Source: Streptomyces actinomycinicus
GTDB lineage: Bacteria; Actinomycetota; Actinomycetes; Streptomycetales; Streptomycetaceae
Assembly (NCBI RefSeq): GCF_016741775.1
Contig: NZ_JAERRK010000028.1
Span: 1-64,000 of the forward strand
Direction: 5' to 3'
Length of the DNA: 64,000 nt
Within the stretch, counting starts at the first letter, position 1, and the number at the start of each line of letters is the position of its first letter. Positions 10,255 through 21,521 of the stretch are shown in pieces. Made by a program: the position numbers and the translations under genes. The notes under the pieces were generated by a model, which worked only from the letters and a program-made list of their open reading frames with translations, made no database searches and had not been told where the DNA came from.

Positions 10255-12076
10255 CCGCACGGGGGGCGCACGGCGGCGGCCGGGACGCGGGGCGGCGTGC
10301 ACCGCTCTGGGGGTCGTTCTGCTGGCCGGGTGCGCCTCGATGCCCGACAACGGTGACCTGCGGGACGTGGAGTCCACGCCCCGGCAGGAGACCGGAGTCC
10401 GGGTGTTCGCGATGCCGCCGGCCGACGGTGCCGGTCCCGGCGAAATCATGCAGGGCTTCCTGGAGGCGCTGACCAGCGACGACCCGGAGTACGACACGGC
10501 CCGCAAATACCTGTCGCCCGACGCCGCGAACGCCTGGCGGCCGGAGCGGTCGACCACGGTCCTGGTGAACGGGCCGAGCCTCGAGACCGACTGCCGCCCC
10601 GGCGGCCGCGAGGAGACCAACAGCGTCACCTGCGTGCTGGCCGGCACCAAGGTCGCCACGGTCGACGATCAGCAGGCGTACCAGCCCGCCGCCGGCCCGT
10701 ACCGCAAGAAGCTGCACCTCACGAAGAACCCCAAGAGCGGGCAGTGGCGCATCGACGGACTCCCCGACGGTGTCGTCATGGGCAAGTCGGACTTCCAGCG
10801 GAACTACACGTCCGTCGACAAGTACTACTTCGCCTCCAACACGGCGGTCGGGGCGGGCGGGGAGCCGGTGACGGTCGCCGACCCGGTGGTCGTGCGCAGC
10901 AAGGTCGACGCGATGACGCAGATGGTCCGCTCGCTGCTGACCGGGCCCACCACCTGGCTCGAGCCGGTGGTCAGGTCCAGCTTCCCGACCGGCACGGCGC
11001 TGCAGAAGGACGTGTCGGGCCTGGCGCCGGACGACCAGAACAAGGTGACGGTGCCGCTGAACCTCAAGGCGTCCCGGGTCGCGGCGAGCAAGTGCACCGA
11101 AATGGCCACCCAGGTGCTGTTCACCCTGCGCAACCTGGCGCCGACGCTGCAGTCCGTCGAGCTGCAGGGCGCCGGTGGCGACCGGCTCTGCGAGCTGACC
11201 GGGGAGCGCGCCGAGTCCGCCGCCTGGCACGGGTCGGCCAAGCGCCCCGAGTACCTGTACTTCCTCGACGGCAAGCACCGGGTGGTGCGGATGCCGACCG
11301 GGAGCACCGGCACCGGCGCCGTTCCGGTGCCGGGTCCGCTGGGCGAGACCGGCAAGGTGCTGCAGTCGGTGGCGGTGTCACGGGACGAGCGCACCGCGGC
11401 CGGCGTGGCCGACCAGGGCAGGTCGCTGTACGTGGCGTCGCTGGCGTCGGGTGGCTCGCTCGGCGACGCGGTGGTGACCAGTGCCGGTACGAAGCCCGCC
11501 GACCGGCTGACCACCCCGAGCTGGGACGCCCGCGGCGACCTGTGGGTGGCCGACCGTGATCCGCACCGGGCGCGGGTGTTCGTCCTGGAGCAGGGCGTCG
11601 CCGATCCGGAGCAGGTCGCCGTCCCGGACCTGTCCGGTCAGATCAAGGACGCGAGGGTGGCCGCCGACGGGGCGCGGATCGCCCTGGTCGTGGAGAAGGA
11701 CGGCAAGCAGTCCCTGCTCATCGGACGGATCCAGCGCGACGACGGCACCGGGCAGGGCATCTCCGTGGACGGGCTGCGCCCGGCGGCACCGGACCTGGAG
11801 GAGGTCAGCGCGATCTCCTGGGCCGGGGACAGCCGGCTGCTCGTCGTGGGCCAAGAGCAGGGCGGCGTGCAGCAGATGCGCTACGTCCAGGTCGACGGCT
11901 CCACGCTCGACGCGCCGGCGCCGGGTGCGCTCACCGGGGTGAAGGCGGTCGCCGCGTCCGAGGACGAGCGGGTGCCACTGGTGGCCTACTCCGAGGACGG
12001 GATCGTGCGACTGCCGTCCGGTGCGCAGTGGCAGAAGATCGACAAGGACGGTACGGCGCCGGTCTATCCGGGCTGA
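10244..12076 (+). CDS. lpqB: Lipoprotein LpqB (MtrAB accessory)
   Basis: A 610-residue secreted lipoprotein with a basic N-terminus, a hydrophobic core and lipobox LLAGC (Cys30). It contains a GerMN domain (about 200-320) and a C-terminal beta-propeller-like LpqB domain. The GTG start follows GGGGAGGAA and lies inside the 3' end of mtrB, a frame-shifted overlap of 11 bases. In mycobacteria LpqB binds the extracytoplasmic part of MtrB; the same role is inferred here from synteny and domain order. Confidence 0.95.
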   Translation: MAADRTGGARRRPGRGAACTALGVVLLAGCASMPDNGDLRDVESTPRQETGVRVFAMPPADGAGPGEIMQGFLEALTSDDPEYDTARKYLSPDAANAWRPERSTTVLVNGPSLETDCRPGGREETNSVTCVLAGTKVATVDDQQAYQPAAGPYRKKLHLTKNPKSGQWRIDGLPDGVVMGKSDFQRNYTSVDKYYFASNTAVGAGGEPVTVADPVVVRSKVDAMTQMVRSLLTGPTTWLEPVVRSSFPTGTALQKDVSGLAPDDQNKVTVPLNLKASRVAASKCTEMATQVLFTLRNLAPTLQSVELQGAGGDRLCELTGERAESAAWHGSAKRPEYLYFLDGKHRVVRMPTGSTGTGAVPVPGPLGETGKVLQSVAVSRDERTAAGVADQGRSLYVASLASGGSLGDAVVTSAGTKPADRLTTPSWDARGDLWVADRDPHRARVFVLEQGVADPEQVAVPDLSGQIKDARVAADGARIALVVEKDGKQSLLIGRIQRDDGTGQGISVDGLRPAAPDLEEVSAISWAGDSRLLVVGQEQGGVQQMRYVQVDGSTLDAPAPGALTGVKAVAASEDERVPLVAYSEDGIVRLPSGAQWQKIDKDGTAPVYPG

Positions 12077-12085
12077 GGACGCGGC

Positions 12086-12260
12086 CGGCGCCGCGGCGGC
12101 ACCCTGCGCCTGCTTCCGCGGTGGCATCCCGGACCTGCTTCCGCGGCGGCACCCCGGACCTGCTTCCGCGGCGGCACTCTGTGCCTGCCTTCGCGGTGGC
12201 ATCCCGGACCTGTTTCCGCGGCGGCACCCCGCAGCTGCTTTCGCGGCGGCGCACGGGTGT
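12086..12260. repeat. Six-copy 25-bp tandem repeat downstream of lpqB
   Basis: The core TGCTTCCGCGG recurs at 12111, 12136, 12161, 12186, 12211 and 12236, exactly 25 bp apart, with a partial copy before the first. Copies differ at a few positions, mostly C/T. The period is not a multiple of three, so it is not protein-coding in phase. It fills most of the 294-bp gap between lpqB and the comF-like gene, for which I see no other content except a probable promoter near 12300-12360. Confidence 0.9.
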
Positions 12261-12370
12261 GCCGCCCGTCGGCCGTGTGAGTGACGCGTCGGCTTCGCTG
12301 CCCCGGGTTGTCCACAGGGCGTTGTCCACAGGGGTGGCCGGTCCGTGCCGGCGTCGGCACAGTGGTGGGC

Positions 12371-13324
12371 ATGCGGGGGTGGTGGCACGACCTCACCGAC
12401 CTGGTGCTCCCGGCCGACTGCGCGGGCTGCGGGGCACCTCGTACGGCGCTGTGCCCGCGGTGCCGGGCGGCACTGGACGGTGCGGCGGCGCGGCGGGCGC
12501 GTCCGGCACCGGAGCCTGCCGGGCTGCCGGCGGTGTACGCCGTTGCGCCGTACGCCGACGAGGTCCGTGCGCTGCTCCTGGCGCACAAGGAGCGGGGTGC
12601 GCTGGCGCTCGCGGGCGCGCTGGGTACGGCGCTGGCGGGAGCCGCGCGAGCGGGGCTCGACGGGCAAGGGGCGGCTGTGGGGCCTGCTGGGCGGCCGGGT
12701 GCCGGGCGCGGGGCGGCTGTGGGATCTGCTGGGCGGCCCGGTGCCGGGCGCGGCGCTGGTGTGGGAACGGCCGGGTGGTCTTGGCGCGGGCCTGTGCTGC
12801 TGGTGCCCGTGCCCTCCGCCCGGTGGGCCGTGCGGGCGCGTGGGCACGATCCGGTGCGGCGGATGGCGCTCGCTGCGGCCGGCGAGCTGCGGCGCACCGG
12901 GACACCGGCCCGGGTGGCGGCCGTGCTGCGCCAGCGGCGGGCCGTCGCGGACCAGGCCGGGCTGGACGCCCGGCGGCGCCTGGAGAACGTCGCGGGTGCG
13001 CTGGAGGTGGCTGCCGGCGGCGCCCGGCTGCTCGGTGCGGGTCCCGTCGTGCTGGTCGACGACCTCATGACGACGGGGGCCACCCTCGCGGAGGCGGCGC
13101 GAGCGCTGCGGGAGGCGACGGTATCCCGCCGTGATGGAGGGCCACTCGTGTATGCGGCCGTAACCCGGGAAGGTAGGGAGGAACGACGGATCGGTGCCCG
13201 GACGGAGTGGACGGAGTGGATGCACAGTGCACCGGAAATGGCGGTGCCGAACGCCCTCGGGCAGGTTCTCCACGCCGCCGTGATCGCCGCGCCTCTCGAT
13301 TCCCTCGAAATAACCAGGAACTGA
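12371..13324 (+). CDS. ComF-family phosphoribosyltransferase-like protein
   Basis: 317 residues. The N-terminus carries a zinc-ribbon-like pair CAGCG...CPRC (about 17-35). The C-terminal half has the type I phosphoribosyltransferase signature VVLVDDLMTTGAT, the PRPP-binding loop. Between them, about residues 99-145, a 14-residue Gly/Ala/Arg unit (AAVGxAGRPGAGRG) is repeated two to three times from a 42-bp DNA repeat. This looks like a recent in-frame expansion of a linker. ComF is linked to DNA uptake in naturally competent bacteria, but its role in actinomycetes is unproven. The position between lpqB and hpf is conserved in mycobacteria. Confidence 0.85.
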   Translation: MRGWWHDLTDLVLPADCAGCGAPRTALCPRCRAALDGAAARRARPAPEPAGLPAVYAVAPYADEVRALLLAHKERGALALAGALGTALAGAARAGLDGQGAAVGPAGRPGAGRGAAVGSAGRPGAGRGAGVGTAGWSWRGPVLLVPVPSARWAVRARGHDPVRRMALAAAGELRRTGTPARVAAVLRQRRAVADQAGLDARRRLENVAGALEVAAGGARLLGAGPVVLVDDLMTTGATLAEAARALREATVSRRDGGPLVYAAVTREGREERRIGARTEWTEWMHSAPEMAVPNALGQVLHAAVIAAPLDSLEITRN

Positions 13325-13636
13325 CCGTCTACCTGCATCGTTGCAGGTAGTGAGACGGGTAATTCACCTGAACGGAGGTACGTCGCAGTAGAGGGTGACG
13401 ACATCCGTCCGGGCGAGATATGTTCGGTTGAGAGGAAAGGCGCAGGCCACACCTCTCATATCCGAATGCCGTGCTGCGGGTTTTCCGCAATCACCCGCAC
13501 CGGTGGGGTGCAGATCTCGCCCTTGGGGGAGGAGGAGGTGGAAGTCACCGAGTCCGCGGTCCGGTGATCACCGGACCTGGTGCAAAAGGGAGATGCTCCG
13601 CCGATGCAGCGGAGCGATCCGGGAACGGAGTTCTGC
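13325..13636. other. 312-bp hpf upstream region
   Basis: No gene is seen. It begins with a perfect hairpin (listed separately) and is noticeably less GC-rich than its neighbours. It should hold the hpf promoter and a long 5' leader. I could not identify a convincing sigma-factor site. Confidence 0.5.
13329..13350. terminator. Perfect 9-bp hairpin after the comF-like gene
   Basis: CTACCTGCA pairs with TGCAGGTAG around a TCGT loop, beginning five bases after the comF-like stop. There is no T-run. It may terminate that gene or act as an operator in the hpf leader. The symmetry is seen; the role is inferred. Confidence 0.55.
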
Positions 13637-14329
13637 GTGGACATCGTCGTCAAAGGCCGCAAGACCGAGGTGCCCGAGCGGTTCCGCAAGCACGTGGCCG
13701 AGAAGCTGAAGCTGGAGAAGATCCAGAGGCTCGATGCCAAGGTGATCAGCCTCGACGTCGAGGTGTCCAAGGAGCCCAACCCCCGTCAGGCCGACCGCAG
13801 TGACCGAGTGGAGATCACGCTCCGCTCCCGCGGTCCGGTGATCCGGGCGGAGGCAGCGGCCAGCGACCCGTACGCGGCACTCGACCTGGCGGCCGAGAAG
13901 CTGGATGCCCGCCTGCGCAAGCAGCACGACAAGCGGTTCTCGCGCCGAGGCGCGCGCCGGATCCCCGCGGCAGAGGTCGCCGACCACGTCCCCGGTGTGG
14001 CGACGCTGACCAGCGACGGCGTCCCCGTCCCGGCAGAGGAGACGGAGGGCGTGCCGACGAAGAAGATCGGCTCGCTGGAGGTCACGGGAGAAGGCCCCCT
14101 CATCGTCCGCGAGAAGACACACGTCGCCTCCCCGATGACCCTCGACCAGGCTCTCTACGAGATGGAACTGGTCGGCCACGACTTCTACCTGTTCGTCGAC
14201 TCCGAGACCAAGGAGCCGAGCGTCGTCTACCGGCGCCACGCCTACGACTACGGCGTGATCCACCTCAGCACGGACCCGATGGTCACCGAGGCGCAGCCCC
14301 ACGCGGCAGGGGGCACGCTGGGCGGCTGA
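13637..14329 (+). CDS. hpf: Ribosome hibernation promoting factor, long form
   Basis: A 230-residue long HPF. The N-terminal S30AE domain (about 1-100; VDIVVKGRKTEVPERF) binds the 30S decoding centre. A basic linker follows, then a C-terminal dimerisation domain (about 170-225; MTLDQALYEMELVGHDFYLF). This class dimerises ribosomes into 100S particles in stationary phase. The GTG at 13637, with CGGAG six bases upstream, was chosen over an in-frame ATG 57 bases earlier because homology begins here. Ends 20 bases before a strong terminator. Confidence 0.95.
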   Translation: MDIVVKGRKTEVPERFRKHVAEKLKLEKIQRLDAKVISLDVEVSKEPNPRQADRSDRVEITLRSRGPVIRAEAAASDPYAALDLAAEKLDARLRKQHDKRFSRRGARRIPAAEVADHVPGVATLTSDGVPVPAEETEGVPTKKIGSLEVTGEGPLIVREKTHVASPMTLDQALYEMELVGHDFYLFVDSETKEPSVVYRRHAYDYGVIHLSTDPMVTEAQPHAAGGTLGG

Positions 14330-14349
14330 CCCACCCGGCTGAAGCTGAG

Positions 14350-14394
14350 CCGGTGCCCCTGGAGCGCGCGCGTGTGCGCCCCCAGGGGCACCGG
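14350..14394. terminator. Strong hairpin terminator after hpf
   Basis: A perfect 13-bp stem: CCGGTGCCCCTGG at 14350-14362 pairs with 14382-14394, and the GC-rich loop can extend the pairing. No U-run, as is common for streptomycete terminators. Confidence 0.8.
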
Positions 14395-14536
14395 TGTGCG
14401 ACCACTTCGCGCCCCGCACGTCACCTCTGTGTCGCCCGGGCATGAAATCATGGCCGGACCGGCCCAACCGGTGGGCCGCTGCCTTGGGTTGGCGATGGCA
14501 CAGGACCACAGGCCACAGCCTTCAGGGGGAGGAACG

Positions 14537-15283
14537 ATGGCGGACACCTTCGGACCGATGCGGGACGGGGACGCCGACGACGATGACATCGGCATGAGCA
14601 CGGACGCCGGCTCACTTCGCAGGGAGCCGATCAGAGTCCTGGTCGTGGACGACCACGCCCTCTTCCGGCGCGGCCTGGAGATCGTGCTCGCGGCCGAGGA
14701 GGACATCCAGGTCGTCGGTGAGGCGGGCGACGGCGCCGAGGCCGTCGACAAGGCCGCCGACCTGCTGCCCGACATCGTGCTGATGGACGTCCGCATGCCC
14801 AAGCGCGGCGGGATCGAGGCCTGCACCTCCATCAAGGAGGTCGCCCCCAGCGCCAAGATCATCATGCTGACGATCAGCGACGAGGAGGCCGACCTCTACG
14901 ACGCGATCAAGGCCGGTGCCACGGGATACCTGCTCAAGGAGATCTCGACCGACGAGGTGGCCACCGCCATCCGAGCGGTGGCCGACGGCCAGTCGCAGAT
15001 CAGCCCCTCGATGGCGTCGAAACTCCTCACCGAGTTCAAGTCGATGATCCAGCGCACCGACGAGCGCCGGCTGGTGCCGGCGCCCCGGCTGACCGACCGG
15101 GAGCTGGAGGTCCTCAAGCTCGTCGCCACCGGGATGAACAACCGTGACATCGCCAAGGAACTGTTCATCTCCGAGAACACCGTGAAGAACCACGTCCGCA
15201 ACATCCTGGAGAAGCTGCAGCTGCACTCCAGGATGGAGGCCGTGGTCTACGCCATGCGGGAGAAGATCCTCGAGATCCGCTAG
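14537..15283 (+). CDS. Orphan NarL/LuxR-family response regulator
   Basis: 248 residues. After an acidic 30-residue extension (GDADDDDIG) comes a receiver domain with DDH and phosphoacceptor Asp84 in IVLMDVRMPKRGG, then a LuxR-type helix-turn-helix (LTDRELEVLKLVATGMNNRDIA, SENTVKNHVRNIL). ATG follows GGGGGAGGA. No histidine kinase gene is adjacent, so its partner is elsewhere or it acts unphosphorylated. It sits between the hpf terminator and a convergent gene, so it is probably monocistronic. Confidence 0.92.
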   Translation: MADTFGPMRDGDADDDDIGMSTDAGSLRREPIRVLVVDDHALFRRGLEIVLAAEEDIQVVGEAGDGAEAVDKAADLLPDIVLMDVRMPKRGGIEACTSIKEVAPSAKIIMLTISDEEADLYDAIKAGATGYLLKEISTDEVATAIRAVADGQSQISPSMASKLLTEFKSMIQRTDERRLVPAPRLTDRELEVLKLVATGMNNRDIAKELFISENTVKNHVRNILEKLQLHSRMEAVVYAMREKILEIR

Positions 15284-15291
15284 GGCGGGGG

Positions 15292-16467
15292 CTACCCGAG
15301 CAGACCGGCGAGTTCCCTGTTCAGGGGCTCGCGCAGCTCGGGGGCGTCCACGCGCTCCACGCGGACGTCCGTGCAGTTCACCCACGTCGCGGCCTCGACC
15401 AGAGCCTGGGCGACCCCCGGGACCGCCTTGGGACCCTCCAGGGTCACCTGCCTGGCCACCAGCGTGCGGCCCTCTCGGGCCGGGTCGACACGCCCGACCA
15501 GCCGGCCGCCCGCGAGCACCGGCATCGCGAAGTATCCGTGGACGCGCTTCGGCTTGGGGACGTACGCCTCCAGCCGGTGGCTGAAGCCGAAGATCCGCTC
15601 CGTGCGCGCCCGCTCCCAGATCAGCGAGTCGAACGGCGACAGCAGCGTGGTGCGGTGCCGGCCCCGCGGCGGCGTCGCCAGGGCCTCCGGATCGGCCCAG
15701 GCCGGCTTGGCCCAGCCCTCGACCTCCACCGGCACCAGACCCGAGTCGGCGATCACCGCGTCCACCTGCTCGCCCTTCAGGCGGTGGTAGTCGGCGATGT
15801 CCGCGCGGGTGCCGACACCGAGGGACTCACCGGCCAGCCGGACCAGGCGGCGCAGGCACTCGGCGTCGTCCAGCTCGTCGTGCAGCAGCGCCTGCGGGAC
15901 CGCGCGCTCCGCCAGGTCGTACACCCGCTTCCAGCCGCGCCGCTCCACGCACACCACCTCGCCGTACATCAGCGCGCGCTCCACGGCGACCTTGGTGCCC
16001 GACCAGTCCCACCACTCGTTCGTCTTCTTCGCGCCGCCCAGTTCCGTGGCGGTCAGCGGGCCCTCCGCGCGCAGCTGTTTGACGACCTGCTCGTAGGCGC
16101 CGTCGGGGAGTTCGTGGTTCCAGTGCGGGCGGTTGCGGTAGGCGCGGCGGCGGAAGGCGAAGTGCGGCCACTCCTCGACGGGGAGGATGCAGGCCGCGTG
16201 CGACCAGTACTCGAAGGCGTGGGCGTCCGACCAGTAAGCGGCCTCCACGGTCTTGCGGCCCACCGCGCCCAGGCGCGCGTACGGCACGAGTTCGTGGGAG
16301 CGGGCGAGGACCGAGATCGTGTCGAGCTGCACCGCGCCGAGGTGGCGCAGCACCCCGCGGACACCGGACCGCCGGTCGGGCGCGCCGAGGAAGCCCTGGG
16401 CCCGCAGGGCGATACGGCGGGCGTCGTCCGCGGTGAGGGTGGTGGTCGGGCGCGGAAGGGTCGTCAT
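15292..16467 (-). CDS. YcaQ-like winged-helix DNA glycosylase family protein
   Basis: 391 residues of the HTH_42/YcaQ family, whose E. coli member is a DNA interstrand-crosslink glycosylase. Landmarks include ARRIALRAQGF, LGAVQLDTISVLARSHELV near the N-terminus and LLSPFDSLIWERAR near residue 275, which is highly conserved in the family. ATG at MTTLPRP was preferred over an upstream in-frame start because homologs begin there. It converges on the response-regulator gene with only 8 bases between stops. It probably follows the GNAT gene in one transcript (52-base gap). Whether it excises crosslinks is not shown. Confidence 0.85.
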   Translation of the reverse strand: MTTLPRPTTTLTADDARRIALRAQGFLGAPDRRSGVRGVLRHLGAVQLDTISVLARSHELVPYARLGAVGRKTVEAAYWSDAHAFEYWSHAACILPVEEWPHFAFRRRAYRNRPHWNHELPDGAYEQVVKQLRAEGPLTATELGGAKKTNEWWDWSGTKVAVERALMYGEVVCVERRGWKRVYDLAERAVPQALLHDELDDAECLRRLVRLAGESLGVGTRADIADYHRLKGEQVDAVIADSGLVPVEVEGWAKPAWADPEALATPPRGRHRTTLLSPFDSLIWERARTERIFGFSHRLEAYVPKPKRVHGYFAMPVLAGGRLVGRVDPAREGRTLVARQVTLEGPKAVPGVAQALVEAATWVNCTDVRVERVDAPELREPLNRELAGLLG

Positions 16468-16519
16468 GTGTCGGACGATAGAGGGTGCCACTGACAGCCC
16501 GTCCTGAGCTGCGCGTTCC

Positions 16520-17089
16520 TCAGGAACGCGCGGGCAGGTAGGGGGCCGTGGACGGCAGGCCCAGGTCCGAGGGGAGCAGGGAGCCGACCCAGCAGTCCCG
16601 TCGTACTCCCTTGTTGTTGAGCGCCGAGCGCAGGGTGCCCTCGACGGTGAAGCCCGCGCGTTCGGCCACCGCGCGGGAGGCGAGGTTGCCGACCTCGGCC
16701 CGCCATTCGACCCGGTCGACGCCGGCCGCGGTGAAGATCCAGCGGCAGGCGGCCAGCGTGGCCTCGGTGATGTAGCCGTGGCCGCGGTGCTCCTTGGCCG
16801 CCCAGAAGCCGATCTCGGCGGCGGCCAGCCCGCGCATCGTCAGCTCGAGCATCCCGGCCAGTTCCCCGCCGCCGAGGAACACCCCGAAGGCGAACGCCGA
16901 ACCGTGGGACCAGCCGTCGGGAACCGTCTCCTGCGTGAAGCCGCGCGCGTGCTCGGGCAGGTAGGGCGAGGGGATCGTGGTCCAGCGCTGGATGTCGGGG
17001 TCCTGGGCGGCCGCGTGCACCGCCTCGGTGTCCTCCGGCCCGACGGCGCGCAGGCGGAGACGGTCGGTGGTGAGCGTGACGGGTTCCAT
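16520..17089 (-). CDS. GNAT-family N-acetyltransferase (RimJ/RimL type)
   Basis: 189 residues. It opens with LTTDRLRLRAVGPEDTEAV, typical of RimJ/RimL-like acetyltransferases, and contains the acetyl-CoA-binding segment AAKEHRGHGYITEAT and the later NLASRAVAERAGF. Substrate unknown; small-molecule or protein N-terminal acetylation is possible. The start at MEPVTLT lacks a clear ribosome site; an in-frame ATG 36 bases upstream is an alternative. Divergent from secA. Confidence 0.85.
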   Translation of the reverse strand: MEPVTLTTDRLRLRAVGPEDTEAVHAAAQDPDIQRWTTIPSPYLPEHARGFTQETVPDGWSHGSAFAFGVFLGGGELAGMLELTMRGLAAAEIGFWAAKEHRGHGYITEATLAACRWIFTAAGVDRVEWRAEVGNLASRAVAERAGFTVEGTLRSALNNKGVRRDCWVGSLLPSDLGLPSTAPYLPARS

Positions 17090-17342
17090 CGGCCGATTCT
17101 GATCCGGCCACACCGGGGAGGCCATCGGTTTTCGCTATCCGTGAGCGCGCGATCACATTTCGCACAAATCCCTGCGCCGATGCGGCACTATCCCGGTTCC
17201 CCGTCCGTTGTCCCGGGTGAAGCAGCCGCCAGGCAGCCAGGCCCTCCCGGCGCGGCCGGGTCCTCGCATACGATGGCCGTTGCTCAGTATGTAGAAGGAA
17301 AACCGACCGTCCCAGGCCCGACCGGCAAGGAGACCAGCCCCC

Positions 17343-20153
<2,811 letters not shown>

Positions 20154-20189
20154 GCAACGCCAGCCTGCGGCGCCCCGCCGTTGAAGAAG

Positions 20190-20224
20190 GGCCGGGTCTC
20201 CTTTGCGGGGGCCCGGCCTTTCTG
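20190..20224 (+). terminator. Intrinsic terminator of secA
   Basis: GGCCGGG (20190-20196) pairs with CCCGGCC (20212-20218), and the right arm runs into TTTCTGCT. This is one of the few hairpins in the window with a T-rich tail. Confidence 0.85.
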
Positions 20225-20326
20225 CTGCGTCGGAGCGGAGTTGTGGGCTCTGCCTGCGAGTCGCGTCGGTGCGGGCCCACGTTAGCTCCGCAGGCCCCGT
20301 CGTGCAGGTGCGGGTGCGTGGGGGCT

Positions 20327-20350
20327 GGTCGCGCAGTTCCCCGCGCCCCT
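20327..20350 (+). repeat. Dispersed intergenic element, copy 1
   Basis: A 24-base core containing GCAGTTCCCCGCGCCCCT. The same core with one mismatch occurs inverted at 38704-38727. I recall this sequence as very common between genes in Streptomyces; that is recollection, not a search. Confidence 0.7.
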
Positions 20351-20435
20351 GGGGAGTTGCGGTGGCCGGCGCCGACTCGGTTCCCCGGCCGCCCGCACCC
20401 ACACAGCGGCCGCCCGCACCCACTCAGCGGCCTTC

Positions 20436-20550
20436 CGGACCTGCAGTCCCGCGTGCCCGCATCCACGCGAGGTGCCTGCAGTCCAGCGTGCCCGCATCCA
20501 CGCGAGGTGCCTGCAGTCCCGCCTGCCCTCGTCCACGCGATGCGGGCCCG
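20436..20550. repeat. 35-bp tandem repeat, about three copies
   Basis: CTGCAGTCC recurs at 20441, 20476 and 20511, with the intervening CGCATCCACGCGAGGTGC conserved in the first two units and degenerate in the third. No coding signal. Confidence 0.8.
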
Positions 20551-20595
20551 CAGGGCGACCGCGGGCCCGCATCCACGTCACGCTGCCCCGCAGGG

Positions 20596-21189
20596 CTACC
20601 GCGGGCCCGTCTCTACCGCTGTGCAGCGCCAGCGCAGGTCCTTGCCCAGTTCCAGGCGGAAGGCCATCGCCCGCAGCTGGTCGCCCGCGGCGATGCGGGC
20701 GAAGACCTCCAGGGCGCCTTCGCTGGGGACGTAGTAGCCGATGTCGTGGACGACCGGGCTCGGGCCGAGGGCGCGCAGGGGGCGTCGTTCGGCCAGGCGG
20801 GCCAGCTCGTCGTAGGCGCGGCCCGCGGTGTGGCGGAGCATCCAGTGGACGGGACGGCGGCCGCTCAGGACGGCCAGCAGGCGGTCGGCGAAGAGGTCGG
20901 TGGGGCGGAGCTGCCGGGCGGCGGTCCCGGGCCCGGTGTGGGCCGTCCCGGCGGCGTTGCGGGGGGTTCCGGGCCCGGTACGGGCCGTGGTGGGCGCCGT
21001 ACGGGCCGACGGGGGCGGGTTGAGGGCCGGTTCGGGCGCGGCGCGCGGCGGCTCGGGGCGTGTGGTGGCCGTGGCCGTCGGCCTGCTGGGCACGCGCGGC
21101 GGGGCGCCACCCGGACGGCGGGAGTCGCGACGGGTCGGCGGGCGGTGCCGCGGGCGGGGCTGGGCGGTGCGGCTCATGACCTTGTTCAT
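20596..21189 (-). CDS. Rv3235-family protein (SecA-linked)
   Basis: 197 residues. Residues 1-85 are basic, Pro/Arg/Thr-rich and disordered. The C-terminal ~110 residues form the conserved Rv3235 domain: FADRLLAVLSGRRPVHWMLRHT, then VHDIGYYVPSEGALEVFARI and LGKDLRWRCTAVE. The ATG at MNKVMSRT is preceded by GGGGA; a second ATG 12 bases on is possible. In mycobacteria the family member also lies close to secA. A link to protein export is suggested only by this synteny. Confidence 0.85.
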   Translation of the reverse strand: MNKVMSRTAQPRPRHRPPTRRDSRRPGGAPPRVPSRPTATATTRPEPPRAAPEPALNPPPSARTAPTTARTGPGTPRNAAGTAHTGPGTAARQLRPTDLFADRLLAVLSGRRPVHWMLRHTAGRAYDELARLAERRPLRALGPSPVVHDIGYYVPSEGALEVFARIAAGDQLRAMAFRLELGKDLRWRCTAVETGPR

Positions 21190-21521
21190 TGGGGTCCCCG
21201 TTCGGCGGGCCCGGACGATACCGGGCGGTAACTCGCTGGTGGGGATCTTGTACGGGGCGGGGAAGGGGCTTGCAAGGAAGGCGCGGAGTGCCGGCGAGGG
21301 GGTGGAGAGTTCACCTATCCGAGGGAATCCAGGGGGTGCGGAGCCCGGGAAGAAGCGGCCGGGGAGGGTGAGTTCCGGGCGCGGAGGTGACGCCTGGGAG
21401 GGGGTGGTGAGGGACCCGAAAGGGGACGGGCGCACGTATCCTGAAGGCCCTCCGGGAGATGCGCCAGCCGCTCTCCCCGGAGCCCCCAAGCGGAGCCTCT
21501 GACCAGGAAAGAGCGGCCGGT
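21190..21521. other. 332-bp divergent intergenic region
   Basis: Lies between the Rv3235-family gene and the DUF6912 gene and must contain both promoters. It is purine-rich on the plus strand, with many GGGGA/GGGAG runs. I see no convincing gene, hairpin or consensus promoter in it. Confidence 0.5.

Larger units (their letters stand above)
20154..20595. other. 442-bp repeat-rich region after secA
   Basis: No gene is supported. It holds the secA terminator, one copy of a dispersed intergenic element and a local 35-bp tandem repeat, each listed separately. Confidence 0.7.

Noticed and set aside
12086-12260. CRISPR array
   Set aside because: The 25-bp units are directly adjacent with no unique spacers, and no cas gene is present.
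13340-13362. SigB-type promoter (GTTG...GGGTAA) before hpf
   Set aside because: The 13-base spacer is shorter than the 14-16 bases expected and the upstream box is partial, so I did not annotate it.
20203-21231. A 342-codon plus-strand frame over the post-secA repeats
   Set aside because: It crosses the secA terminator and repeats and runs antisense to the Rv3235-family gene, which has clear conserved motifs.
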